Source: Nocardia nova SH22a (lineage in GTDB: Bacteria > Actinomycetota > Actinomycetes > Mycobacteriales > Mycobacteriaceae). From it: DNA of 64,000 bases. The DNA is taken from the NCBI RefSeq assembly GCF_000523235.1, contig NZ_CP006850.1, positions 2,170,001 to 2,234,000 of the forward strand, written 5' to 3'. The position numbers and the translations under genes were made by a program. A model generated the notes under the pieces. That model was not told the origin of the DNA, made no database searches, and saw only the letters and a list, made by a program, of their open reading frames with translations. The stretch's first letter is position 1. Each line of letters starts with the position of its first letter. Below are positions 7,145 through 16,588 of the stretch, piece after piece.

Positions 7145-8739
7145 CAGGATGTCATCCCTTCGGAGTTGTCATGTGCGGCTGCACGTCCGCTGGTGGAGCC
7201 GGTCTGCCAGGCTTCGGCGATATCGACTCGGGGCAGGCCGATGTCGGTGTTGGGGCCGGACGGCCCGGAGTCGGTGCGGGGTGTGCGTGCGGACACGGGC
7301 ACGGACACGCTGCGGCGGCGTCGGCGCGGCAGACCGCCGGGCGTGATCTCGTGCACGGTGGAGGACTGGCCCGTCGGATTCGGGTCCACGTCGAGCTGCC
7401 GAATCGGTTCCGGCACCGCGGCGACCGGGATCGGCGCCGGTGCGGGCGGCGCGGCCGGAGCGGGCGCGGGGGCCAGCGGCGCGGGAGCGATATCGGGGGT
7501 GGGCGTGTTGTCGACGGCCACCGGCACGTGGATATTGCTCATGGTCGAGGCCGACGCCGCGACTGAAGCCGACACCGCGGCGGCCGCCGGAACCGGTGTC
7601 TCCGCCGGAGCGGAAATCGGTGGGGCCGCCGGGGATTCGAGCGCGGCGTCCGGACGGGTCGTGAGCAGGCCCTCGGGCACGTAGACCATTGCGCGCATAC
7701 CGCCATAGATGTTGGGGCCATCGATGTAGACGGTGAAGCCGTAGCGCCGGGCGAGTGCGGCGATACCCGGGAAACCGACCCGTGGGCTCGGTCCGAGCTG
7801 GTGGATATCGACGCTGCGCTCACCGGCGAGGACCTGGCGGGCCTCCTCCATCTGCTCCGGGTTCATGCGGACACCCGCGTCGTCGATGATCACCGTCAGG
7901 CCGTGATGGCCTTCCTGGAAGGTGACGTCGACGAACGAGGTGGGCGGCGAGTAACGCAGCGCGTTGTCCAGCAGCGTCGCCATGGTGTGCACCAGTGGTT
8001 CGACGGCACGGCTGATCACCACGCGGTCCAACTGCTGCGGGCGCACCCGGGTGAAGTCGCGGACGCGGCCGACCGCGCCGCCGACGATGTCGGTCAGTGT
8101 CTGCTGCGGCCAGCGACGGCCGGGCAGACCACCACACACGATCACGTACGACTGCGCCTGGCGGATCATCTGCTGGACGCTGTGGTCGATCCGGATGAGC
8201 GTCTCGTAGACGTCGTCACCGCGGTGTTCGCGCAGGGCGGCGCTCACCACCTGGCTGACGTCGGCGCCCAGGCTCACCACGGAGGTGCCGAAGGCGCGCA
8301 CGGCCGCACTGGTGGCGTCGCGGGAGCTGCCCTCGACCTGTTCGCGGACGCTGGTCTCGGTCGAGGTGATCGCCTGCTGCTTCTCGTATTCGAGTTCGCG
8401 ACTGGTGCGGTCGTGGGTCTCGGCGGCGACCCGGTGCAGGTCGTCGGCGTAGCGCTCGGTCAGCCGCTGCAGGAGTTGCGCGAAGCGGGAACCGCCACGG
8501 TCGATGGCCGGCAGTTCGACCGTCGACTCGGCGCGGCGGACCGAATCGGCCACCAAACCCATTGTGGTACTCGTGAAGTGCTCGAGTTCGTCTTCATGGG
8601 CGCGTAGCTCGGCCTCGGCGCGCCCGGCGCGGGCGCGTTGTTGCGATGCGTAGTACGCGGCATACAGGGCCCCCGCGATCGTCAGTATCAGAATGGCGGC
8701 GAGGATCCACGAAAGCGTCACGGCGGTAGCTTGATTCAT
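7144..8739 (-). CDS. cvnA: Conservon sensor histidine kinase-like protein CvnA
   Basis: A 531-residue membrane protein. One transmembrane helix is at residues 8-30 (TLSWILAAILILTIAGALYA), then comes a long coiled coil (about 35-200) and a GHKL ATPase domain with N-box NALRYSPP and G1-box DDAGVRM. No clear phospho-acceptor His box is visible, as in other CvnA proteins. The C-terminal 200 residues are rich in Ala and Pro and end in a basic PRRRRRSVSV segment. The start at 8739 is chosen for the GAGGGAA ribosome site; the open frame runs to 8898 without similarity. Confidence 0.92.
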   Translation of the reverse strand: MNQATAVTLSWILAAILILTIAGALYAAYYASQQRARAGRAEAELRAHEDELEHFTSTTMGLVADSVRRAESTVELPAIDRGGSRFAQLLQRLTERYADDLHRVAAETHDRTSRELEYEKQQAITSTETSVREQVEGSSRDATSAAVRAFGTSVVSLGADVSQVVSAALREHRGDDVYETLIRIDHSVQQMIRQAQSYVIVCGGLPGRRWPQQTLTDIVGGAVGRVRDFTRVRPQQLDRVVISRAVEPLVHTMATLLDNALRYSPPTSFVDVTFQEGHHGLTVIIDDAGVRMNPEQMEEARQVLAGERSVDIHQLGPSPRVGFPGIAALARRYGFTVYIDGPNIYGGMRAMVYVPEGLLTTRPDAALESPAAPPISAPAETPVPAAAAVSASVAASASTMSNIHVPVAVDNTPTPDIAPAPLAPAPAPAAPPAPAPIPVAAVPEPIRQLDVDPNPTGQSSTVHEITPGGLPRRRRRSVSVPVSARTPRTDSGPSGPNTDIGLPRVDIAEAWQTGSTSGRAAAHDNSEGMTS

Positions 8740-9419
8740 CAGTTCCCTCGGTGCCGGATGTCCGGCCGCTGCGTCCTTCCCTATCGGCGACCGCGAATCT
8801 GCGCGGCCGATACCACTTCGGGTCGGGACGGCGGGAACGCGGCAGGCAGGATGATACTGCAACCCAACCTGAGGGATCTCGAAGCGCTTACCGGACAAGC
8901 GAATTCACCATCGGCTCGCCCGGCGGAGGATCCCGATCGGCCCCAGCACCCGACCGTGCAAAGATAGCAGCAATTCCGGGTGGCAGCGACCGATTCGTTA
9001 TCTACGCATCGGTAGGGAAAAGTTCGGCACCGACATTTCGGATCCTGCCGAACGGTCCCGTCCCGCGCGCGTTTCCGAAAGACGCTGTTATTTCGATGGC
9101 CGCCATCGCCGCGACCGGATGTCACCGCAGGTCACGGTTCGTGTGATCGGTGACGGCCCAGGAGATTCCGCCGCTCGGGCGCACCTCGGTCACGGCGGTG
9201 ACCATTTGCCCGGTAAGGCCGGGTGCGAAATCGCGGAACGCGAATCATGATCGCTAATCCGATATCGAATGCCACTTCGCCCGGTGACGGTTTCGGATCG
9301 GCGCCCGGCCGCGCTTCTCGTTCGGCGGCAACGATATTGCTTCGCGGGCACCGCATCCTGGTCGCGGCGCCGATGATGTTCGCCAGCGCGGCCCGGTGCG
9401 GCGTTCTAAGCTCGGGTCC
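8740..9419. other. Long intergenic region upstream of cvnA
   Basis: These 680 bases separate the divergent cvnA and DUF1707 genes. The stretch around 8930-9080 is less GC-rich than the genes on either side and probably holds the conservon promoter. I see no convincing gene, RNA or repeat; open frames on both strands lack ribosome sites and family motifs. Confidence 0.5.
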
Positions 9420-9848
9420 GTGGGAAACGAGAACGTCCGGGCCTCGGACGCGGACCGCGAGAAGATCGTCGAGCGATTGCGCTCGGCGATGAACGAGGGG
9501 CGCCTGAATCTGGCCGAGTTCGACGATCGCGTCCAGCAGGTCTACGCCGCTCGTACCTACGGCGAACTGTCGCCGATCCTGTCGGATCTGCCCGCCGTCC
9601 GCGAACAGGTCCGCCCGCCGCGGACGGGACCGGTTCCGCCCTGGGTGCTGATCATGTGGACGCCGTGGGTGTTCGTCAACGCGCTGTGCCTCCTGATCTG
9701 GGTCGCCACCGGCGGCGGGTACTTCTGGCCGTTCTGGGTGGCGGTGCCGTGGGGGCTGGCGCTGTGCATCCCCACGGCCATCGGCGTCATCACCGGACGC
9801 CCGCCGGAGAAGGGCGCGCGGCGTCACCACGGCGATCGGGAGCACTGA
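9420..9848 (+). CDS. DUF1707 domain membrane protein
   Basis: A 142-residue protein with an N-terminal DUF1707 domain (VRASDADREKIVERLRSAM, then GRLNLAEFDDRVQQVYAART) and two transmembrane helices in the C-terminal half (IMWTPWVFVNALCLLIWVA and FWPFWVAVPWGLALCIP). DUF1707 proteins are common in actinobacteria, some as regulators and some as membrane proteins of unknown role. The GTG at 9420 directly precedes the domain; another GTG at 9396 would add eight residues. Neither has a strong ribosome site. Confidence 0.85.
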   Translation: MGNENVRASDADREKIVERLRSAMNEGRLNLAEFDDRVQQVYAARTYGELSPILSDLPAVREQVRPPRTGPVPPWVLIMWTPWVFVNALCLLIWVATGGGYFWPFWVAVPWGLALCIPTAIGVITGRPPEKGARRHHGDREH

Positions 9849-9872
9849 CCGGCGGCCCGCGCCGATACGCAG

Positions 9873-9908
9873 ACGGCCCGCCGGATCGGAATCGATCCGG
9901 CGGGCCGT
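9873..9908. terminator. Terminator between DUF1707 gene and etfA
   Basis: A perfect 15-bp stem (9873-9887 with 9894-9908) with a 6-base loop lies between convergent genes, 24 bases after one stop and 19 after the other. It probably works in both directions. Confidence 0.82.
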
Positions 9909-9927
9909 ACTCCCTGCAGGGGTCGGG

Positions 9928-10887
9928 TCAGCCCTTGTGGGCCTTGACCGCCTCGGTCAGCTGCGGGGCGACGTTGAACAGGTCGCCGACGATGCCGTAG
10001 TCGCTGATCTCGAAGATCGGCGCCTCTTCGTCCTTGTTGACCGCGACGATCGTCTTCGAGGTCTGCATACCGGCCCGGTGCTGGATGGCGCCGGAGATGC
10101 CCAGGGCCACGTACAGCTGCGGGGAGACCGTCTTACCGGTCTGGCCGACCTGGAACTGGCCCGGGTAGTAGCCCGAGTCGACAGCGGCACGCGAGGCGCC
10201 GACCGCGGCGCCCAGCGCGTCGGCCAGCGGCTCGATGACCTTGTGGAAGTTGTCCTCCGAGCCGACGCCGCGACCACCGGAGACCACGATGGTGGCCTCG
10301 GTGAGCTCCGGACGATCGCCACCGACGACGGGCTCACGCGAGGTCACCTTGGTGACGCCCTCTTCCTGAGCCGGGACCTCGACGGTGACCTTCTCACCGG
10401 CGGCGGCCTGCGGGGCGGCCTCGACGGCGCCCGGGCGCACCGAGATCACCGGCACATCGCCGGTGGCCTTGGCGTCGACGGTGAACGCGCCACCGAAGAT
10501 GGAGTGGGTGGCCGAACCGTCGGCCTTGACGTCGATGACGTCGACCAGCAGGCCGGAGCCGATGCGGGCGGCCAGGCGACCCGACACCTCCTTGCCCTCG
10601 GCGGACGCGGCGACCAGCACGGCGGCCGGGGCGGCGGCCTCGACCAGACCGGCCAGCACATCGACCTTCGGGGTCACCAGGAAGCCGTCGACATCGTCGG
10701 ACTCGGCGACGTAGATCTTCTCCGCACCGGCGGCGGCCAGCGCGTCGGCGATCTTGTCGGCCGAACCGGGCGCGCCCAGCACGACCGCGGCCGGGGTGCC
10801 CAGCGAGCGGGCGGCGGTGAGGAGTTCGGTGGTGACCTTCTTGGGGGCACCTTCAGCGTGCTCGACGAGCACAAGTACTTCTGCCAT
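9928..10887 (-). CDS. etfA: Electron transfer flavoprotein alpha subunit
   Basis: A 319-residue EtfA (FixB). The N-terminal half ([13 protein letters not shown]) is the alpha/beta domain shared with EtfB. The C-terminal FAD domain has [25 protein letters not shown] and the signature [17 protein letters not shown], which binds FAD. With EtfB it collects electrons from acyl-CoA and other dehydrogenases and passes them to a membrane ETF:quinone oxidoreductase. It lies 63 bases downstream of etfB and has a GGAGA ribosome site. This is the Rv3028c counterpart. Confidence 0.96.
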   Translation of the reverse strand: MAEVLVLVEHAEGAPKKVTTELLTAARSLGTPAAVVLGAPGSADKIADALAAAGAEKIYVAESDDVDGFLVTPKVDVLAGLVEAAAPAAVLVAASAEGKEVSGRLAARIGSGLLVDVIDVKADGSATHSIFGGAFTVDAKATGDVPVISVRPGAVEAAPQAAAGEKVTVEVPAQEEGVTKVTSREPVVGGDRPELTEATIVVSGGRGVGSEDNFHKVIEPLADALGAAVGASRAAVDSGYYPGQFQVGQTGKTVSPQLYVALGISGAIQHRAGMQTSKTIVAVNKDEEAPIFEISDYGIVGDLFNVAPQLTEAVKAHKG

Positions 10888-10950
10888 GGATATTTCTCCT
10901 ATTGAGACTCTCGTCCGGCTGGCGAAGCCGGAGCGCCGCTAAGGGGTGAC

Positions 10951-11736
10951 TCAGATGATCTTCTGGCCGACCAGGTACTGCGCGACCTGGTTGCCGCCCT
11001 CGCCCTCGTCGACGGTCTTCTCACCCGCGGTGCGCGGCGGCTTCGGGGTGACACCGGTGACCGCGGTGCCGGCGTTCGCGACGCCCACGGTCGACGGGTC
11101 GATGCCCAGATCGGCCAGCGTGAAGGTCTGCACTTCCTTCTTCTTGGCGGCCATGATGCCCTTGAAGGACGGGAAGCGCGGCTCGTTGATCTTCTCGGTG
11201 ACCGAGACGATGGCGGGCAGGTTCGCCTCGAGCTTGAACACGCCCTCGTCGGTCTCGCGCTCGCCGGAGATCTTCTCGCCGTCGACGGTCAGCTTGCGCA
11301 GGTGCGTGAGCTGCGGGATGCCGAGGTACTCGGCGATGATGGCCGGGACCGCGCCCGCGCGGCCGTCGGTGGCCTCGTTACCGGCGATGACGAGTTCGAT
11401 GCCTTCGATCTGGCCCAGCGCACCGGCCAGCACCCACGCGGTCTGCACCGCGTCGGAGCCCTTGATCGCGTCGTCCTTGACGTGGATGGCCTTGTCGGCA
11501 CCCATGGACAGCGCCTTGCGGATGGCCTCGGTGGCGCGCTCGGGACCCATGGCGAGAACGGTGACCTCGCCGCCCTGGGCTTCCTTGATCAGCAGGGCCT
11601 CTTCGACGGCACGCTCGTTGATCTCGTCCAGGATCGCATCGGCGGCCTCCCGGTCGAGGGTGTAGTCACCATCGGTCAGCTTGCGCTCGGACCAGGTGTC
11701 GGGAACCTGCTTGATCAGTACGACGATGTTCGGCAT
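10951..11736 (-). CDS. etfB: Electron transfer flavoprotein beta subunit
   Basis: A 261-residue EtfB (FixA), first gene of the etfBA operon. It has MPNIVVLIKQVPDTWSERKL at the start, DEINERAVEEALLIKE, the AMP-binding region (VLAMGPERATEAIRKALSMG) and GNEATDGRAGAVPAIIAEYL. It binds AMP and docks partner dehydrogenases. An AGGAGGT ribosome site lies about 12 bases upstream. It is the Rv3029c counterpart and, as in M. tuberculosis, is divergent from a methyltransferase gene. Confidence 0.96.
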   Translation of the reverse strand: MPNIVVLIKQVPDTWSERKLTDGDYTLDREAADAILDEINERAVEEALLIKEAQGGEVTVLAMGPERATEAIRKALSMGADKAIHVKDDAIKGSDAVQTAWVLAGALGQIEGIELVIAGNEATDGRAGAVPAIIAEYLGIPQLTHLRKLTVDGEKISGERETDEGVFKLEANLPAIVSVTEKINEPRFPSFKGIMAAKKKEVQTFTLADLGIDPSTVGVANAGTAVTGVTPKPPRTAGEKTVDEGEGGNQVAQYLVGQKII

Positions 11737-11803
11737 TGGTCTTCGTCGACCTCCTGTTCTGGTGGCACGTGAGGTGGGGTCGCACGATCGGCTGGCCGTA
11801 CGT

Positions 11804-11880
11804 CCACTGGAAAAAGCTCCATCACTGGGAAAAGCTCCGATCGGGAGATTACCCTACATTAAGTTACTCGCGGGTAACTT
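11804..11880. promoter_or_regulatory. Direct repeat and palindrome in the etfB-methyltransferase gap
   Basis: Two near-identical 17-base copies (11804-11820 and 11822-11838, centred on AAAAGCTCC) lie 18 bp apart, followed by a palindrome at 11861-11880 with arms AAGTTAC and GTAACTT around a 6-base centre. The palindrome has the size and symmetry of a TetR operator and sits where both divergent promoters should be. The regulator is not in the window. Confidence 0.6.
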
Positions 11881-11948
11881 ACGGTGTGATGTTCTGCATG
11901 CCCGGTCCGGACGTTGCTGTGATACGCGCAACCGCTAACGTCGACCCA

Positions 11949-12776
11949 ATGAGTGAGGCTGTCGCCTCCCCGGTGAGCGGGGAGTCTGCCCAGGTGGAGC
12001 CGTTGCCGCTGACCGGTGAACGGACCGTGCCCGGCATCGCGGAGGAGAACTACTGGTTCCGACGGCACGAGATCGTCTACGCGCGGCTGCTCGGGCGGTG
12101 CACCGGCGCAACGGTTCTGGAGGCCGGATCCGGAGAGGGCTACGGCGCGAACATGATCGCCGGGGTCGCCGCCGAGGTGATCGGCCTGGACTACGACAGC
12201 GGTGCGGTCGAGCACGTGCGCGCGGCCTATCCGCGGGTGCGGATGATCCAGGGGAATCTGGCCGAGCTGCCGCTCGACGACGCCTCGGTGGATGTGGTCG
12301 TGAATTTCCAGGTCATCGAACATCTCTGGGATCAGGGACAGTTCCTGCGCGAGTGCCTGCGGGTGCTGCGCCCGGGCGGTGAACTGCTGATCAGCACGCC
12401 CAACCGGATCACCTTCTCGCCCGGCCGCGATACGCCGTTGAACCCCTTCCACACTCGCGAACTCGACGCCGCCGAACTCTCGGAACTGCTGGTGGCGTCC
12501 GGATTCCGGGTCGATCTGATGGCGGGCGTGCACCACGGTCCCGAGCTGGTCGCCCTCGACGAGCGGTGGGGCGGTTCGTTCATCGACGCCCAGATCGAGC
12601 GGGCGCTGGCGGGGGAGCCCTGGCCCGCCGAGCTGACCGCGGCGGTGGCCGGGGTGCGCACCGACGATTTCGATGTGCGGCCGGTCCCGCCCGCCCGTGG
12701 TGAGGAGGTCGCGCGCGCCTGGGACACCGATATCGACGCCAGCCTCGATCTGGTCGCCATCGCGGTGAAGCCGTGA
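11949..12776 (+). CDS. SAM-dependent methyltransferase, MGLP locus (Rv3030-like)
   Basis: A 275-residue class I methyltransferase. Motif I is VLEAGSGEGYGANMIAG (about residues 55-70), followed by IGLDYDSGAVEHV, and the post-domain reads FQVIEHLWDQGQFLREC. By position it matches Rv3030, next to fixA and followed by GH57 and GT4 genes, a set proposed to make 6-O-methylglucose lipopolysaccharide. It may methylate the glucan; this is inferred from synteny. The ATG at 11949 lacks a strong ribosome site. It overlaps the next gene by four bases. Confidence 0.9.
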   Translation: MSEAVASPVSGESAQVEPLPLTGERTVPGIAEENYWFRRHEIVYARLLGRCTGATVLEAGSGEGYGANMIAGVAAEVIGLDYDSGAVEHVRAAYPRVRMIQGNLAELPLDDASVDVVVNFQVIEHLWDQGQFLRECLRVLRPGGELLISTPNRITFSPGRDTPLNPFHTRELDAAELSELLVASGFRVDLMAGVHHGPELVALDERWGGSFIDAQIERALAGEPWPAELTAAVAGVRTDDFDVRPVPPARGEEVARAWDTDIDASLDLVAIAVKP

Positions 12777-14344
12777 CCGATTCGCGGGCGGTGCCGGGGC
12801 AGTTCACCCTGGTCCTGCATTCCCATCTGCCGTGGCTGGTCCATCACGGCCGCTGGCCGGTCGGTGAGGAATGGCTGTACCAATCCTGGGCGGCGTCCTA
12901 TCTGCCCGTGGCGAAGGTGCTGAGAACCCTTGCTGCGGAAGGCCGTTCGCATCTGCTGAGCTTCGGTATCACGCCGGTGCTGGCCGAGCAGCTCGACGAT
13001 CCGCACGCGCTGGCCGCGATGCATCACTGGCTGGGGAACTGGCAGATGCGCGCCGACGAGGCCTCGATGGCGGGCAAGCGCGAACTCGGCGCGTATGAGC
13101 ACGCCCTCGCGGCCGAAGCGCTGGCCGATTTCGAGCAGCGGTGGCGGCACGGCGGATCGCCGGTGTGGCGTGAACTGATCGATGCCGGGGCGATCGAACT
13201 GCTCGGCGGGCCGTTGGCCCACCCGTTCCAGCCGCTGCTGGATTCCCGGCTGCGCGGATTCCAGCTGCGCGAGGGGCTGGCCGACGCCCGGCATCGCTGG
13301 GGACATACGCCCGCCGGGATCTGGGCGCCGGAGTGCGGCTTCACCCCCGGCATGGAACAGGGCTACGCCGACGCCGGTGTGACGCATTTCATGGTCGACG
13401 GTCCCGCCCTGCGCGGCAACACCACACTGGGCCGCCCCGTGTGGGACAGCGATGTGGTGGCCTTCGGGCGCGATCTGCAGGTCAGCTACCGGGTGTGGTC
13501 ACCGAAATCCGGATATCCCGGGCAGAGCCACTACCGCGACTTCCACCACTACGACCACGACACCGGTCTGAAACCGGCCCGGGTGACCGGCAAGACGGTG
13601 GCCGGTCCGGACAAGGCTCCCTACGATCCCGCGGCCGCCGCCACGGCGATCGAGCGCGATGTGGCCGATTTCGTCGAGACCGTGCGACAGCGCCTGATCG
13701 GCGAATCCGAGCGCATCGGACGGCCCGCGCTGGTGGTCGCCGCCTTCGACACCGAACTGTTCGGGCACTGGTGGCACGAGGGCCCGCAGTGGCTCGAACA
13801 GGTGTTGCGCGCACTGCCGGAGGCGGGTGTCACCGTCGGCACCCTGGCCGACGCGCGGGCCAACGGATTCGTCGGTGAGCCGGTGGAACTCGCCGATTCC
13901 TCCTGGGGTTCGGGTAAGGACTGGCGGGTGTGGGCCGGGGATCAGGTCCAGGACCTGGTCGAGCTGAACGCCGAGGTCGTGCGGACCGCGCTGGACACCC
14001 TCGACAAGATGGCCGCGCACTCCGACGGATTACGCGATCCGATCGCCGACCAGCTGGTCCGCGAGGCGATCCTCACGGTGTCCAGCGACTGGGCGTTCAT
14101 GGTCAGCAAGGACTCCGCGGCGGGGTACGCCCGCGACCGCGCGCACGAGCACGCCCACGCCGTCCGCGAGCTCGCGGGGGCGGTCACCTCGGGCCAACTC
14201 GCCAAAGCGAGGGAGTTGGCGGCAGGATGGTATGCGGCCGACGGATTCTTTCCCGCTCTGGACGCGCGGCGACTCGACGCACGAGGGACGGACCTACCCG
14301 GACTCGGTCACCGCGCGGCGGGAGCAACAGAAGGACCGGCATGA
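12773..14344 (+). CDS. GH57 alpha-glucan branching enzyme-like protein (Rv3031-like)
   Basis: A 523-residue glycoside hydrolase family 57 protein. It begins with the conserved LVLHSHLPWLVHHGRWP. The catalytic Glu lies in PAGIWAPECGF (about residue 188) and the Asp in VVAAFDTELFGHWWHEG (about residue 325). A C-terminal domain with SSDWAFMVSKDSAAGYARDR resembles that of branching enzymes. In mycobacteria the equivalent is assigned to branching of methylglucose lipopolysaccharide or related cytosolic alpha-glucans. The GTG start overlaps the previous stop (GTGA), and its own stop overlaps the GT4 start. Confidence 0.93.
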   Translation: MTDSRAVPGQFTLVLHSHLPWLVHHGRWPVGEEWLYQSWAASYLPVAKVLRTLAAEGRSHLLSFGITPVLAEQLDDPHALAAMHHWLGNWQMRADEASMAGKRELGAYEHALAAEALADFEQRWRHGGSPVWRELIDAGAIELLGGPLAHPFQPLLDSRLRGFQLREGLADARHRWGHTPAGIWAPECGFTPGMEQGYADAGVTHFMVDGPALRGNTTLGRPVWDSDVVAFGRDLQVSYRVWSPKSGYPGQSHYRDFHHYDHDTGLKPARVTGKTVAGPDKAPYDPAAAATAIERDVADFVETVRQRLIGESERIGRPALVVAAFDTELFGHWWHEGPQWLEQVLRALPEAGVTVGTLADARANGFVGEPVELADSSWGSGKDWRVWAGDQVQDLVELNAEVVRTALDTLDKMAAHSDGLRDPIADQLVREAILTVSSDWAFMVSKDSAAGYARDRAHEHAHAVRELAGAVTSGQLAKARELAAGWYAADGFFPALDARRLDARGTDLPGLGHRAAGATEGPA

Positions 14345-15603
14345 AGATCTTGATGGTGTCGTGGGAGTACCCACCGGTGGTAGTCGGCGGGCTCGGTCGC
14401 CACGTCCATCATCTGGCGGTCGAACTGGCCGCCGCCGGACACGAGGTCGTCGTGCTGGCCCGCCGTCCGATGGGCACCGACGCGACCACCCATCCCACCC
14501 ACACGTTCATCGAGGACCGGGTGCTGGTGGTCGCGGTCGCCGAGGATCCGCCCGCCTTCGATTTCGGCGAGGACATGCTCGCCTGGACGCTGGCCATGGG
14601 GCACGCGATGGTGCGGGCCGGTATCGCGCTGAGCAAACCCGGAATCGCCGACGGCTGGACCCCGGACGTGGTGCACGCCCACGACTGGCTGGTCGCGCAT
14701 TCGGCGATCGCGCTGGCCGAGCACTACGACGTGCCGCTGGTCTCGACCATCCACGCCACCGAGGCCGGGCGGCACAGCGGCTGGGTGTCCGGCCGGGTCA
14801 ACAGGCAGGTCCATTCGGTGGAGTGGTGGCTCGCCCGCGAATCCGACGCGCTGATCACCTGTTCGGCGTCGATGCAGGACGAGGTGGACAGCCTCTACGG
14901 TCCCGGACTGGTGCCGGTGACCGTGATCCGCAACGGAATCGACGTGGGGGCGTGGACATTTCGCGACCGCGCACCGCGCTCGGGGCCACCGCGGCTGCTG
15001 TACGTCGGACGGCTCGAATACGAGAAGGGCATCCAGGACGCGATCGCCGCGCTGCCGCGGATCCGCCGGGCGCATCCGGGCACCACACTCACCATCGCCG
15101 GGGTCGGCACCCAGTTCGAGTGGTTGCGCGAGCGCGCCCGGGTGCACCGGGTGGCACGGGCGGTGAATTTCGCCGGGCGCCTGGACCATACGGAACTGCT
15201 GGGCTGGCTGCACGGCGCCGACGCGATCGTGCTGCCGAGCCGCTACGAACCGTTCGGCATCGTCGCGCTCGAGGCCGCCGCGGCCGGTACGCCGCTGGTC
15301 ACCTCGACCGCCGGTGGGCTGGGTGAGCTGGTGGTCGACGGCGTCACCGGCGCCTCCTTCGAACCCGCGGACGTGACCGGACTGGTCGAGGCGGTGACCG
15401 CGGTGCTCGACGATCCGGTGGCCGCCCAGCAGCGCGCCTACGCCGCACACGCGCGACTGACCGCCGATTTCGCCTGGGATGTGGTGGCGGCGGAGACGAT
15501 CCAGGTCTATCAGGCCGCCAAGCGCCGGGTCCGCAACCCGCTGGGCCGCCCGGTGATCACCGAACGCCCGCTGCCGGAACGGGATCCGAACAACCCGCTG
15601 TAA
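14341..15603 (+). CDS. GT4 alpha-glucosyltransferase, glycogen synthase type (Rv3032-like)
   Basis: A 420-residue GT-B glycosyltransferase. The N-terminal domain starts MKILMVSWEYPPVVVGGLGR, with the glycine loop that holds ADP- or UDP-glucose. HAHDWLVAHSAIAL follows, and the C-terminal domain has YVGRLEYEKGIQDAI and the EX7E motif in SRYEPFGIVALEAAAAGTP. Rv3032 elongates the alpha-1,4-glucan of methylglucose lipopolysaccharide, and this is the probable role here. It overlaps the GH57 gene by four bases, completing a three-gene coupled operon. Confidence 0.94.
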   Translation: MKILMVSWEYPPVVVGGLGRHVHHLAVELAAAGHEVVVLARRPMGTDATTHPTHTFIEDRVLVVAVAEDPPAFDFGEDMLAWTLAMGHAMVRAGIALSKPGIADGWTPDVVHAHDWLVAHSAIALAEHYDVPLVSTIHATEAGRHSGWVSGRVNRQVHSVEWWLARESDALITCSASMQDEVDSLYGPGLVPVTVIRNGIDVGAWTFRDRAPRSGPPRLLYVGRLEYEKGIQDAIAALPRIRRAHPGTTLTIAGVGTQFEWLRERARVHRVARAVNFAGRLDHTELLGWLHGADAIVLPSRYEPFGIVALEAAAAGTPLVTSTAGGLGELVVDGVTGASFEPADVTGLVEAVTAVLDDPVAAQQRAYAAHARLTADFAWDVVAAETIQVYQAAKRRVRNPLGRPVITERPLPERDPNNPL

Positions 15604-15736
15604 TCGGGCGGGGCGGCGAACCCGGGGAAACGCGCTGGTTAACGCTCGGTGTGACGGGCGTCTCGTTCACCGGACTGGCATCGGCACGAAACTTAGGCGT
15701 CGCCCCGATGCCCGATCCGCCTGGCTTCATCGACGC

Positions 15737-16588
15737 ATGACGCCATCGTCCGTGCTGACCGCGACCCGCACGACAGGCCCAGGGGCTGCTCGGCCGCAGT
15801 ACTCCCTGGTTGTGTCTTCCGATCTCGACCACCGCCGCGCCGCGCAGCGCCTGCGGTACCGGGTCTTCGCCGACGAGCCCGGCTTCGACATCCCGGACAA
15901 CGCCGAGGGGCTGGATGCCGACCTGTTCGACGACCACTGCGACCATCTACTGGTCCGCGACGATCTCACCGACCGGTTCGTCGGCTGCTACCGGATGCTG
16001 CCGCCGGACAAGGTGCGCGCGGCCGGTGGGTACTACACCGCCACCGAATTCGACTTGAGCGCAATGGATCCCGAGGGGCAGCGGATCGTCGAGATGGGCC
16101 GCGCCTGCGTGGTTCCCGACCATCGCAACGGTTCGGTGCTGACCCTGATGTGGGCGGGCATCCTGCACTACATCCAGCTCACCGGATACGACTGGGTGAT
16201 GGGCTGCGTCTCGGTCCCGATGCGTGACACCCCCGCCGATCCGCCCGGCATGAATGTGGCCGCGGTGCGAAACATGCTGCTGAGCAAGCACGCCGGCGAT
16301 CCGCAGCGCCGGGTGCGCCCGTACCGGCCGGTGCTGGTGGACGGCCGGCCGCTGGACGAGGTCGACGCGCCCGCCCGCCCGAAACTGCCGCCGCTGCTGC
16401 GCGGATATCTGCGGCTGGGAGCCGAGATCTGCGGTGAACCGGCCCACGATCCCGACTTCGGTGTGGCCGATTTCGTCGCCCTGCTGGGGCTGGAAACGAT
16501 CAACACGCGCTATCTGGAACGCCTGCAGAGTGCCGCGGGCGCCATGGACGCAGGAGCGGCGCAGGCCGCCGATCGGGGAGGTGCATGA
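15737..16588 (+). CDS. GNAT/OlsB-type acyltransferase (Rv3027c-like)
   Basis: A 283-residue protein of the acyltransferase family that includes hemolysin-like proteins and the ornithine-lipid N-acyltransferase OlsB. The core is QRLRYRVFADEPGFDIP, then DDHCDHLLVRDD, VGCYRMLPP, VEMGRACVVPDHRNG and WVMGCVSVPM. Such enzymes transfer a long acyl chain from acyl-ACP or acyl-CoA to an amine. Its Rv3027c counterpart sits next to fixB in M. tuberculosis. Here it follows the GT4 gene by 133 bases on the same strand and overlaps the next acyltransferase. Confidence 0.88.
   Translation: MTPSSVLTATRTTGPGAARPQYSLVVSSDLDHRRAAQRLRYRVFADEPGFDIPDNAEGLDADLFDDHCDHLLVRDDLTDRFVGCYRMLPPDKVRAAGGYYTATEFDLSAMDPEGQRIVEMGRACVVPDHRNGSVLTLMWAGILHYIQLTGYDWVMGCVSVPMRDTPADPPGMNVAAVRNMLLSKHAGDPQRRVRPYRPVLVDGRPLDEVDAPARPKLPPLLRGYLRLGAEICGEPAHDPDFGVADFVALLGLETINTRYLERLQSAAGAMDAGAAQAADRGGA

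Noticed and set aside
9132..9845. Long minus-strand open frame of 237 codons opposite the DUF1707 gene
   Set aside because: The translation is low-complexity Arg/Pro/Asp sequence without family motifs, and the plus strand has a clear DUF1707 domain with two membrane helices.
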